Shown: in pieces, positions 21,130-33,300 of the stretch | Layout: every line of letters starts with the position of its first letter | Numbering within the stretch: position 1 is the stretch's first letter | Source: Cercis canadensis | Lineage: Eukaryota; Streptophyta; Magnoliopsida; Fabales; Fabaceae | Length of the DNA stretch: 64,000 nt | Direction of reading: 5' to 3' | Assembly: GCA_003255065.1 (NCBI GenBank) | Contig: QAOA01008180.1 | Location: forward strand, 230,942 to 294,941 | Made by a program: the position numbers and the translations under genes | Notes under the pieces: generated by a model | Databases searched by the model: none | What the model was told of the DNA's origin: nothing | What the model saw: the letters and a program-made list of their open reading frames with translations, nothing else

Positions 21130-24100
21130 TTTTTTATTGTTAATAATCATTCAGTTGTCAATTCTAACTCTTGGATCATTGATTCTGGAGCAACCTCACA
21201 CGTTTGTCACTCTATAAAATTCTTCAATTCTTACAAGCATTTGAGTAATCATTTTGTTACTCTTCCAAATAATTCACAAGTCTCAGTTTCTGTTGTTGGC
21301 ACAGTCAAATTGTCACCTGATCTCATATTGCATAACGTCCTTTATATACCAAATTTTCATGTCAATCTCATATCAGTAACTACCTTGTTGAAACATTCCT
21401 TTTTAACTGTTACTTTCCACAATGATTCCTTCCAAATCCAAGATCCCAAAAGATCGAGGATGATTGGCAGGGGTGATCTGTGTGAAGGATTATACATTTA
21501 TCAAGCAACCTTGGGAATTCAACAAGCTGTTGCTGATATAGGAAGAGTCCATGCTGTTCAAAATTCTTCCCAAAATTCAATTGTAAACAGTCAATCTAGT
21601 GTTCTTTCTTTCAATTCTTCCAATTGTATTTCGGAAGTTCATAATTCCAGTCATGCCCACTTGTGGCATGCAAGATTAGGTCATTTGTCTGATAAAGTGT
21701 TAAAACTCATCAGTAATAAAATTCCTTTTTCATATCCAATGCATTATTCTTCAAATACTTGCCAAGTTTGTCCCCTTTCCAAGCTTCGAAGATTATCCTT
21801 CACTTCCTCACATAATATGTCAACTAATTCATTTGATCTCATTCACTATGACATATGGGGTCCTTATCACCATCCCACTCATGCTGGTAAGCATTACTTC
21901 CTCACAATTGTTGATGACTGCACAAGGTTCACTTGGCTTTATCTATTCAAGCATAAGTCAGAAGCTACAAATGCCATTATCAATTTTTTTGCTATGATTA
22001 AAACTCAGTTTGGCAAGACTATCAAACAGATAAGGACAGACAATGCAAAGGAGTTGGCTTTGACCATTTTTCTGCAAAAATAAGGGATTATTCATCAGTT
22101 TTCTTGTCCCTATAGACCTAAGCAGAATTCGGTAATTGAAAGAAAGCATCAACACTTGTTAAATGTGGCAAGAGCCTTAATGTTTTAGTCCAATATTCCT
22201 TTGAGATTCTAGGGTGAGTGCATAGTCACTACAGTTTTCCTCATTAACAGAACTTCATCCCCACTTCTAAAAAATCAATCTCCTTACCAGATTCTTTACA
22301 ACAAGGTGCCTCTTTATGATGCATTAAAGGTGTTTGGATGTCTTTGTTTTGCTTCCACTCCATTACAAGTCAGGAATAAATTTTCCCCCAGAGCAGTACC
22401 TGTTATATTCATGGGATACCCTTTAGGTTACAAGGGCTACAAGTTGTACAACCTTCAAACCAGAAAGTTCTTCATCTCACTTGATGTCATTTTCCATGAA
22501 ACAGTTTTCCCTTTTCAAGCTCTCCCACACACTACTGAGGCACTTGATATGTTTCATGATGTTGTCATCTCCAATCCTCTACCTAACAGTACTGCTGCTT
22601 ATATTGTCACTGCTGATGCTCCAGTCACGGATCCTGCTCCTGTCACAGTCCCTGAGATTGCACACCCTCGAAGAACAAGTAGAACTATCAGAAATCCTAC
22701 TTATTTACAGGATTATGTCTGTTCATTAGCAGATCCCAACATTTCTTNCTCCAATCCTCTACCTAACAGTACTGCTGCTTATATTGTCACTGCTGATGCT
22801 CCAGTCACGGATCCCGCTCCTGTCACAGTCCCTGAGATTGCACACCCTCGAAGAACAAGTAGAACTATCAGAAATCCTACTTATTTACAGGATTATGTCT
22901 GTTCATTAGCAGATCCCAACATTTCTTATCCCATTCAGAAGGTAGTCACCTATGACAGATTGTCCACTTTTTACAAAAACTACATTCTACAAGTGTCCAA
23001 CATATATGAGCCCCAATTTTATCATCAGGCAATCAAGTATCCTGAGTGAACGGCAGCCATGCAAGAAGAATTAAATGCCCTCGAAGCAAATAATACCTGG
23101 ACAATAGTTGCACTTCCTAAAGCCAGACATACTATAGGTTGCAGATGGATCTATAAAGTAAAATATTAGGCCAATGGTCACCTGGACAGATATAAAGCTA
23201 GGTTGGTGGCTAAAGGTTATACACAACAGGCTGGTATTGATTTCCTTGACACTTTTTCACCTGTGGCCAAAATCACCACTGTTAGATTGTTACTCTCAGT
23301 TGCAGCTGTAAAACAGTGGACCATGCTTCAGCTAGATGTGAACAATGCATTCCTAAATGGTGATTTATTTAAGGAAGTATATATGCAGTTGCCTTTGGGT
23401 TATCAAGCTCAGGGGGAGAACATGGTGTGCAAACTTAACAAATCTCTCTATGGACTTCGTCAAGCCTCAAGACAGTGGTTCCATAAGTTCTCTACCACCT
23501 TGATTCAAAATGGTTTCTCACAATCTCACAGTGATTATTCCTTGTTTACCATTGGCAAAGGTGCAACACTGGTACTTTTACTTGTATATGTCGATGACAT
23601 AATTCTTGCAAGTCCTTCTGTCAAGTATGTCCAACATGTTCAACATCTGCTACAAAAGTTATTCAAGTTAAAAGTCCTTGGTGACCTGAAGTATTTTCTT
23701 GGATTGGAGATTGCTCATTCTGTCAAAGGCATCTATCTTTCTCAAAGGAAATACACATTGCAACTGTTGGAAGATACTGACTTCTCAGCGTCCAAACCAG
23801 TGCCAATTCTAATGGACCCTCACTTAAAACTCAGTAAGACAGCTGGAGACTTGTTACCAAATGCCTCTCTGTATAGGAGGTTAATTGGCCGTCTTATGTA
23901 TCTCACAATATCCAAGCCTGACATTAGCTACATTGTCAATAAGCTAAGCCAATTTATGTCATGTCCTAGAACTCCGCACTTGGATGCAGTGCATCATCTC
24001 CTGCAATATCTCAAGTCATGTCCAGGCCAAGGAATTTTCTTCTCTGCCAATTCATCACTGAAAATCACAGCATTTGCTGATGCCGATTGGGGGAGTTGTG

Positions 24101-24538
24101 TTGATACAAGGAGATCAACCACTGGTTACTGTGTTTTCATTGGAAATTCTCCAATCACTTGGAAATCAAAGAGGCAACCTACTGTCTCCAGGTCTTCTGC
24201 AGAAGCTGAATATCGTGCATTGGCAAATGTTACCAGTGAGCTTCTGTGGCTAAGACAACTCTGCAAAATCTTTGAGCTCCAAGTTCCTTCAGTCATGATT
24301 TTTTGTGACAACCAATCTACTATTCATCTAGCTTCCAATCCAATGTCTCATGACCGGTCCAAACATGTGGACATTGATTGTCATTTCATCCGCGAACATG
24401 TCCATTATGGTTTTCTCAAGCTTGTGCATGTAGCATCTTAACACCAGCTAGCTGATCTTTTAACCAAAGCCATCCCTGCAACTCAGTTTCGCTATCTATT
24501 GTCCAAGATGGGAGTATTAGACATTTATCTCCCACCTT
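21130..24538 (+). pseudogene. Copia pol region (protease, integrase, RT, RNase H), broken
   Basis: Domains in order: aspartic protease with the DSGATSH active site (about 21180-21210); pre-integrase zinc finger (HLWHARLGHLS...CQVC, 21660-21770); integrase core (DIWGP...IVDDCTR...RTDN, 21840-22050); reverse transcriptase ([15 protein letters not shown], then the YVDD catalytic motif near 23589); and RNase H (ADADWG...[10 protein letters not shown], 24070-24220). In-frame stops occur at 22081, 22186, 22210, 23047, 23167 and 24439; protease is frame-shifted relative to gag. The integrase C-terminal part contains a 179-bp duplication around an N. Non-functional. Confidence 0.92.
22569..22927. repeat. 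179-bp direct duplication around a single N
   Basis: 22569-22747 and 22749-22927 are the same sequence apart from one base (CCTGCT versus CCCGCT near 22635/22815), joined by an N at 22748. Within copia pol no such internal repeat is expected, so this looks like an unmerged contig overlap. Confidence 0.9.
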
Positions 24539-24547
24539 GAGGGGGAG

Positions 24548-24791
24548 TATTAGACAGCTTGTATAGGAAGTCTATTGTGTACAGGTGTACAACAAGTCAG
24601 ATAACAGATTCAGTTAGAGTTAGTTATTTTAGCTTAAACCTTATTGGTTGTAGTTTATTTACACGTCAGCTATAGGTGCTCTATATATTACTGATGTATT
24701 CTGTAATTCATTCAATTCAAAAAATGCAAAGATATTTTTCACATTTGTTATGTTTTCTCTCTTATCATTTATGATCTTCTCTGGTTTAATA
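24548..24791 (+). repeat. 3' LTR (244 bp) preceded by polypurine tract
   Basis: The polypurine tract TGAGGGGGAG lies immediately upstream. The LTR keeps the full internal sequence missing in the 5' copy, including CTATATATTACTGATG, a plausible TATA region. Confidence 0.9.
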
Positions 24792-27700
24792 CATCTGTAT
24801 CTGATATTGTTTCTTTAGTCAAAAGAGAAAATTTTAGCTTATTATAGCTAGGCACTGTGTGGTTGTGCTCCTGTCCTGGCCCTCATCTTACCTAACACCA
24901 CAACACCCCACCTTAAAGCAGAGATAAAATTGATCAGATATTGAAAGAAGAACATGCAATATGCATGTGCTATACTGCTATTCAAACAAAATAAAATCAT
25001 GCGTGAGTGAGGGCTTTTTCTCTTTAATTTGGGGGTCCATCATGTGGGACCATCTTACCTTTTTTCCACGTTCCAACATCATAAAAAATTATATGTACAT
25101 AGTTGCCACTTTGGAAAACAGTGAGTTGTTTTAGAAGCTTCTTAATTTCTGCCAACTATTTATTGAAATAAGTTAATTTTTGGAAACTAGTTCTGACCAA
25201 TTATTTTATCAAGACAAGAGGTTCGAGAGAAATCAATCCCCTAGTTTGTATTTTTCAGGGCCCAAAAGCAATAGTATTTTCTTATGGGGCACCTGGCCCA
25301 AAAAGTAAAACAGGCTTTTTTCTTATTATTTGTCTCATGTTGTTTTTTATTTGGGCTGGCCCAGAGCATGGTTTCTTGGATCATTTAATGTATTAGCCCA
25401 TTACTGTGTCAAATGGGCTTGAATTTGGAATAGAGCAGGGTGGGTGCAATTTTTCTTCGATTTATTTCTTCACCTCCACTTTTTCGGTGACATGCTTGAC
25501 TTGTACTTGCCACATAGTTAAGGTTTTGCTACTTCTCCATGATGATTCTCGTGAAAGTAACTTTTCAGATAATTACAAATTTCCTAGTTTGTTAAATAAA
25601 AAAAAAAAAAAGTACTCATCAATACTATATATAAAAAAATAGATGTGGCACTAATAATATCCTTCTTCTCTTTGTTTTTCAAAAATAAAATATACTTACT
25701 AAAATAAAATTATAAAGTTATCTTTCTTTAGATAAATACAAAATTAATTTTTCTCTTCTTGTAAACTCTTAAAAATATATTTGTTGTGATCTTTATCATT
25801 CATAACTTTTTTCATAAAGTTATGATTTTAGATTCGGACAATCTTATTATCACTCAGCTGCAAATCATTTAATAAAATTAATACTGATTTCGCTTCATAT
25901 GTTAAATATACAAATGCATGGTATATAAACATAACACGTGTCACATGTTAATTAATAATTATAGCGTTTAGTAAACCGAGTACAAGTGGCCGTTTTTTTT
26001 AAATAAAATTCTACCAACTTTAGGCACAAATTGACTTGTGAGAATTTCTAAAATAATTAGTAGCATCACTTCCTAACTAAACATATCCTTTAAATAAAAA
26101 TGAATCAACTTACTGGAAATTAATAATGGTCTGAGACAAGACAAAGATGAATTTTCCTACGTATATCCTAATACAAACAAACGACAACTCATGCAAGGTT
26201 TGCCAATAATCGAGAAAGATCAGCGCTGCTCTGCTCTTTCAACAACGAAAAAGCCTTTATCAACATTGGTGCCACTGCCAGTTACGTGAATCAGGATAAC
26301 TTTTCATGACCAATTCATAATTAAATAACTGTATAGAAAGCACATCACTTTCTTGAAAACGTCATGTGTTCACGATCTGAGTCGTCTAAAACCACTTTCT
26401 ATTTGAACAATTAATTTTACATCAAATAAAAAGAGAGGAACAATTTTATAGCATCTTTGCATAAAAATAACATAAAATAAAAAAACTTAAAGCGAAATTG
26501 GTTTGATAATAACTCCAAATAAATACGTGTGAAGTGTTTTTTGGCTTGCATATTCATAATCACAGTTGTGTAGATGAGAGTTGAAACAACGACTGAGCAG
26601 GTTTTTTTTTTTCCCCTTTTTTGAAANAAAAAAAAAAGGCCGTTACTAGAAAAGTAAATATATTTTGTTGGCCCTGCAGATTATTTGTTATGAGCACTAA
26701 AATTTGGTAAATTTTCTTTTTGACTTTTGCATGTTATTGAAAATATTATTAATCTAGATAGCAACAAAATTTGGTAATTTTTTTTGGACACTCAACATTT
26801 GTTGCACCTATCTTCATTTCTATCGAAATGTAAGGGTCAAATCTTGTTATCCTTCGATCAAATGATTAAATCATAAAAAATGAAAGTGTCATAATTGCAG
26901 GCAAATTGACAGTAATAATGTTGTTTAATAAACAAATTACGGATGTGAGTTAGTTTTCAAACTATATACAAAAGTGGGTCTGTTTTTGTTGCCTAATAAA
27001 CGCAAACACATTTTATGAAAAAAAACACTGAAGCGTCTTATATATAAAACGCCGGTGACCAAAATGAAAATAAGATTGATAATTAAAAATGAAATAAAAG
27101 CTTGTGAACGTTTGAAGGGGATGTGAGTGAAGAATGTGAGTTGCAAATTGGCTAAAAGGGATGAAGAATAAGAGAAAGAATTCGGAGAAGAGAGAAAGAG
27201 GATGAGGGGGAAGATGAAGTTGAAGGGGACGGAGGGGTTGGGGAAGATGAAGAGCTCGGTGTGTGGAGGGGGTGGGTTGGGAAGAGGAAAGGATGCATGG
27301 GGAACACGCGGAGGGCAAACATTGGGAATATGGAAAACGCAACAACGTTTTTTGAGGAGAAACGCAGGTTTGACCTACATTTCTTGGAGAAAAACGCACC
27401 AGCGTTTTTTTTTTTTTTGCCCAGGCCTGTCAAAAGTGCTTTAAATATGTCACCAACGTTTTATATATAAGACGCTTCAGCGTTTTTTTTGTTGAAAACG
27501 TCCCTCATTTTAACATTTTTTCCATAAAATGTGGCTGTGTTTATTAGGCAACAAAATTAGACCCACTTTTGTATATAGTTTAAAAACTAACCCACATTCG
27601 TAATTTGTTTATTAAACAACATTATTACTGTCAATTTGTCGATAATTGCATTCAACTTGTCTTCTCTTTATTAATGAGAAAAGTTGACTTTTCCAAATTC

Positions 27701-30355
27701 TAGAGCTATATTATAGATTTTTTTATGGCTATATATTATACATATTTTTAATATTACTCATGAATCATAATCTAGCATTTCATTAATTATGGGTTCAATT
27801 ACTTTTTATAATCTTAAATTTTAAAGTCAATTATAATATTTTTAGGGAGCTGTTATTTTTATATTTTAATTTATTAATATCTCACCCTTTTTAATATTTA
27901 AATATGATATATATTATATTATATTATATTTATTTAAAAAATTTTGACTAATTATATATTCTCTTTTCAATTTTTATTAATTATAACTCTTTTTTTAAAA
28001 TTATTTTCAATTTATTCTTAAATAGCAAATATATATTTTTTTATTTATGACATAGACTAATATATAAATATTCTATGTGTATAAGTAACAACGTACCTTT
28101 ACCCTTTTCCCTCTCTCTCTCTCTTTGACCACGGAGACCAATGGGATGTTTAAGAGTTTTTTTTTGAGGGGAAATGAGAGAAGAGGAGAGGAGAGGAAAG
28201 AAGAAAGGGAGAAGTTTTTTTCTCATTTGATGATTAAAATGAGTAAAAAGATAAGAAAGGAAATGAAAGAAATAAAAATTTATAATTTTACAAATTTATC
28301 CTTAATTTATAAAGTAAATATATTTAATATAAAATTTAATAATGTTATCTAAATAATATTTAAATTTTTTTTGAAGAAATAAATAGAAGTATAATAGTAA
28401 ACTACTATTCTTTCATCTCCAAACCCCCTAAATTGGAGAAATACAAAAGTGAAGGCAAAAAATGAATGTAGAGGTTTGAAGTTACCCCTTGAACTCCCAA
28501 ACAAAGGAATAGACATATTTACTTTTTTTTTTTTTTTTTTTTTTNCATTTTTTTTTCTCTTATTTCTCTCTAATTTTAACTCCTAAATAAACCCCAAGAA
28601 GGTAAGAGCTTATTCTACAAAAGAATATCTTAAGAAACAAATTTGACAGACTATGTCTTCTTTATGATCCTTAGTTTGACCAAATACAATGCCTTTCTGA
28701 GTTGTAAGAGCCACAAGCCTACTTGCATTCCCCCGAGTTGGATTTCTAGAATTATGATGAAAGTTGAAAAGAATGGAGAAATAGAAATAAGAAGAAGAGA
28801 ACTTATGCTATACAATTTCAATCGATAGTTAATAAATTAATTATGTAAAATTATTTTAATTATAATTAAAAAAGATATATTTATCATTTAAAAATGATAT
28901 TAGAGATAATTGTAGGAAAAAATAAAACTACAATTAATAAGGGTTAGAAAGAATATTATGATTAATCAAAATTTGAAATTTTTTTTATTTTTGAATAAGG
29001 GTAATTTAGTTTATATTATATTTAGACATTAAAGAGAGTGTGTTATTAACAAATTAAGATGTAAAAATAACAACTCCCTATTTTTATCCCTCACTTTATC
29101 TCATCAACTTAACTGACTTCTTTCACATAAAAAAAAAAAAAAAAAANAAAACTTAATAGACTTTTACTAATAACACCTTATTATAATGTTTTGAGTAAAC
29201 GATTCTGAAGTATAAGTGTACCATCTCTGTAAAAAAAAAAAAGGTACAAGTGTACTAATTACATTATTTTCGGATAAAAAAGAATCATATGATTTGATAC
29301 CATAAAAATCTCATTTAATTTTGCGCATTGTCAAGAAACAAAAAAATTGAAACACAAGAAGTTTTTTAACATTCAACTTTAATCACATAAAAAAAAAAGT
29401 TGAACTTTTTTTTTGTAATAATTGATTAGTTAACACAAAATGTTTTTAGGACAATTGATTAATTAACGCAAAAAAGTTTTTAAAATAATTGATTAGAGTG
29501 AGTAGTGAAGCGTTGAAATTGAAAGATAAGAGAAAATATGATAAGATAATTGACTCCAAAGATCATAATAAAACCGTTGATATCCTTATACTAAGATAAT
29601 TGAAGTTATAAGCAAGGAAAAGTTTGCATCACCTTCTTGGTGTAAGAGGTTGCAATTGAGTGTTGACGTTTGTTCCAATAGCAATTACCAACTTCGACGA
29701 TTCCATCTTCCTCTTCCCGCTATCATGTTGTCTTCTTCGATTGGTGATTGGCAAATGGCAACCATTTTACAACTGCGAATTTGCTATGACGTCCTTCTCT
29801 GTACCTACCTATGACCCATACTTGTTCTTATTAATCCCCACTTGCTATTCTCGCTTCAGTTCTTATCTCTACTGTTGATCTCATTTATAATGCAATTAGT
29901 TGCATACCTATGCACAGCTATGTAAAATATAGGCAGCTAAAGCAAAAAAAATAAAAATAAAAACAGCAAAGAGAGGGAACAATACAATGGACTTTTTTTT
30001 AAGTTAATATAATTATAATTGTTTATATTACCCATTAAAAGAAATGCATAAAGTTACCAAAGCCACTTTCTACTGTTTTCATCCTTCACGAAAAAGGGAA
30101 AGCATTCAAAGCAACTTTACTCTCCTCTTAAATATATTGAAAAGGGCCCCGTATCTACCCACTATCCACTCTCCCCCACCTTCTCTGCGTTCTGCGAAAG
30201 TTGCCAACTTGGCCTTGACCGGCGACGCTTTTGGCGGTGGTGGTGGTGGCGGAGAGTGGAAGCAATCGTCTTGTACGGAGGCATTGCTGTATGTCAGTAG
30301 AATACTACAGTGGGATTTACTACGGTGGATACGGCGAGCTCGCTAACCCTTTACA
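24792..30355. other. Gene-poor intergenic region and amine oxidase 5' flank
   Basis: Strongly AT-rich. Apart from the Mutator-like element at 26900-27640, I see no gene. Single N characters occur in homopolymers at 26627, 28545 and 29147. A CT tract near 28110-28125 and purine-rich runs near 28165-28215 are simple sequence. The last 250 bases (about 30100-30355) are likely promoter and 5' UTR of the amine oxidase. Confidence 0.55.
26900..27640. mobile_element. Non-autonomous Mutator-like element with long TIRs
   Basis: 741 bp bounded by long inverted repeats: the left arm (26900 to about 27060) and right arm (about 27440-27640) both read AAATTGACAGTAATAATG... then GTTTAATAAACAAATTAC inward, with ACAAAAGTGGGTC and AAGCGTCTTATATATAAAACG further in. 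A flanking direct repeat ATAATTGCA stands at 26891-26899 and 27642-27650. A 9-base target duplication with TIRs of 160-200 bases is the Mutator signature. No transposase is encoded. The core is purine-rich on the plus strand and of unknown origin. Confidence 0.82.
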
Positions 30356-33300
30356 ATGGCCACAGCTCAGGAAAAAGCGACGCCTTGTTGCGGCGACAAT
30401 AACAACCCCAATTCTTCCGCAGCTCCTCTGCGTCCCAAGAAGGATTGGCCTGCCACCTCGCCCGATCCGATTGAGGATCCGACCCGAAACAGAGCCTCCG
30501 TCGCCACATTGATCCGCGCCGTAGATTCCTTCACCGACCCTCCTCCTAAAACTGCTTCTACCAAAGGTTTTTTTTCGTTCTATTTTCTAATTCTATGTTT
30601 GGCAATAAGTATTTTCATTTTTAAGGGGTTTGTTCTGTGCTGTTCTGATGTTTGTTTGACTTTATCATCTTCGTCAATAGTTGTGTTTCTAATAATGATA
30701 TAATTATATGAAGGCAGAGAACAAATTGAAACCGCTTTAGAATTGTCTTAGTAGAATAACCATATTGGTCATATCAACCAATGAGTCAATTCATTTGACT
30801 ATTTTGTCTTCCTCTATTCTAAATTTATAATCTGCTGACTCTACAAATATTCAAATTTGAATATCACTTCCTACCTATACTCTCAACTACTAAACAGATT
30901 ATGCTCCCTTTCTTTCTTAGCTAGCTGCTAAACAGATACTGCATGTTTTGTTTGTGCCGGATCTTACTGTATTTTTGGATTTCTTCAATCAACTGAACTC
31001 CGTGCCTTTTTTCTTGTTTAACTACTTGGTGGTGGGGTTATCAGTACTTGAACTTCTCCATTTGGTTGAATGAACGGCCATATAGTCTTTGAAGTTGCTT
31101 AAACAAAGAAATATACAAGTTCAGAAATTTTCAAATATCCAGCCCAGTAATATTCCTTGAAATTTGGTGACTAATGAAACAGACTTTCTTTTCTCAGTGG
31201 TTTCGTTTCTGATTTCCTTTCCTTGCTGGGATAGGTATCACAGTCATGTTGAGAGCTCAAACAAGACACCCCTTGGATCCACTATCTGCTGCTGAAATAT
31301 CTGTGGCTGTAGCAACTGTTCGGGCAGCTGGGGCAACCCCTGAGGTCAATTATTGAATTCAATCTTTCAATCAAGCTTATGTTTGAGTTTTTTACCAGTT
31401 AATTTGGAGTTCATGTTTGATGTTGCTTATAACTTCTCTATATCCTTGTGTGTGCTTGCGTTAGGTGAGGGATAGCATGCGCTTTATTGAAGTAGTCTTG
31501 GTAGAACCAGAAAAGCATGTTGTTGCATTGGCAGATGCATATTTCTTCCCTCCTTTCCAGCCATCATTGCTCCCAAGGACAAAAGGTGGACCTGTGATTC
31601 CAACTAAACTTCCCCCAAGAAAAGCAAGACTAGTTGTATATAACAAAAGGTCGAACGAGACAAGCATATGGATTGTGGAACTCAGAGAAGTTCATGCAGC
31701 AACTCGTGGTGGCCACCATAGGGGCAAAGTCATTTCTTCTAAAGTTGTTCCAAATGTTCAGCCTCCAATGGTATATAATATTCTGTGTTATACTTAATTT
31801 TTGTCATATTAGGACAATTTAAAATGTACAGATGCATGTAGTCAAACAGGTAAAGTGGGAGCTATTACTGATTGCCATCATGATGCAACTACCTCACTGA
31901 CCCATTTGTCCTTAATCCATATTTCCATCTCCTTAAGTGTTTTCCAATGTGAGTCTCAGTTATTCACTCTGCTTGTACAGGATGCTGTTGAGTACGCTGA
32001 ATGTGAAGCTGTCGTAAAGGATTTTCCTCCATTTCAAGAGGCAATGAAGAAGAGAGGCATTGAGGATATGGATCTTGTGATGGTGGATCCCTGGTTTGTT
32101 ACTTATTACAATAGTTTACTCTGACTTTCCAAGAAAATGACTCCGGTTACATCTTAATCGCTTTCTGATGTTTGAGTTGCCAATGCTTAAAGGTGTGCTG
32201 GATATCATAGTGAAGCTGATGCTCCCAGACGCAGACTTGCTAAACCACTAATCTTTTGTAGAACTGAGAGTGACTGCCCTCTGGAAAATGGTTATGCTCG
32301 TCCAGTTGAAGGAATCCATGTACTTGTTGATATGCAAAATATGGTTGTTCTTGAGTTTGAGGATAGTAAACTTGTCCCTCTTCCACCTGCTGATCCACTA
32401 AGAAATTATACTCCTGGTGAAACACGGGGAGGAGTTGATCGAAGTGATGTGAAACCCTTACAGATTATTCAGCCTGAAGGTCCAAGTTTTCGTGTCAATG
32501 GCCACTTTGTTGAATGGCAGAAGGTGATTGTTTGTCTGTGCGCTTACTTGGATATTTTTATGAGTCAAATTGATATTCTCTAATATTGATTTCTCATTGG
32601 CAGTGGAATTTTCGTATTGGTTTCACTCCTAGAGAGGGTTTGGTTATACATTCTGTAGCCTATATTGATGGTAGTCGAGGTCGAAGAACAGTGGCTCACA
32701 GGTTGAGTTTTGTTGAGATGGTGGTTCCTTATGGAGATCCAAACGATCCTCACTATAGGAAGAATGCTTTTGATGCTGGAGAAGATGGGCTGGGTAAAAA
32801 TGCTCATTCTCTTAAGAAGGTCGGCATTTGCTTTTCTTCAAATCAATTTCTCTTCACCCTTATCTTAACTGTTCCTATATGTTTTTTCTAGATGGAATTA
32901 AATTTATTTTCTATGGCCTTATTATTGCAGGGTTGTGACTGTTTAGGCTATATCAAGTACTTTGATGCACACTTCCCAAATTTTACTGGAGGTGTCGAAA
33001 CAATCGAGAACTGTGTTTGCTTGCATGAAGAAGATCATGGTATCTTATGGAAACATCAAGATTGGAGAACAGGGTTGGCCGAGGTTCGACGCTCTAGAAG
33101 GCTGACAGTATCTTTTATCTGCACCGTGGCTAACTATGAGTATGGGTTTTTCTGGCATTTTTATCAGGCAAGTTAATATCTACATTGACTTATCCGTGAA
33201 TCTCTTTGAATGAGATTGGTAGAATTAGACAAACGACTTAGAGGCCTAGTGATGTAAATTTTCTTTAAACAAATGCAAGGAAGCATTCTAGTTGTTGGAT

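Larger units (their letters stand above)
19836..24791 (+). mobile_element. Degenerate Ty1-copia LTR retrotransposon
   Basis: Order of parts: 5' LTR (19836-19965), primer-binding site, gag, protease, integrase, reverse transcriptase, RNase H, polypurine tract, 3' LTR (24548-24791). Integrase before reverse transcriptase identifies the Copia superfamily. LTR ends are TATTAG...TTAATA. A 5-base flanking repeat ACATC (19830-19834 and 24791-24795) is possible if each LTR boundary is shifted by one base; otherwise CATCA/CATCT match four of five. Gag and pol are in different frames, and pol has several stops, so the element cannot make its own proteins. It inserted into the DNA upstream of MATE C. 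Confidence 0.95.

Noticed and set aside
22569-22927. Internal protein repeat in the copia polyprotein
   Set aside because: The copies are almost exact, are linked by an N, and no such repeat is known in this region of copia elements; an assembly artefact is more likely.
27152-27433. Serine/proline-rich minus-strand open frame inside the Mutator-like element
   Set aside because: It is caused by the purine-rich plus strand of the element core. It has no domain, no splice context, and overlaps similar low-complexity frames on the other strand.
29660-29878. Small plus-strand frame rich in hydrophobic residues
   Set aside because: No signal of a known family, no supporting splice sites, and no codon bias distinct from the surroundings.
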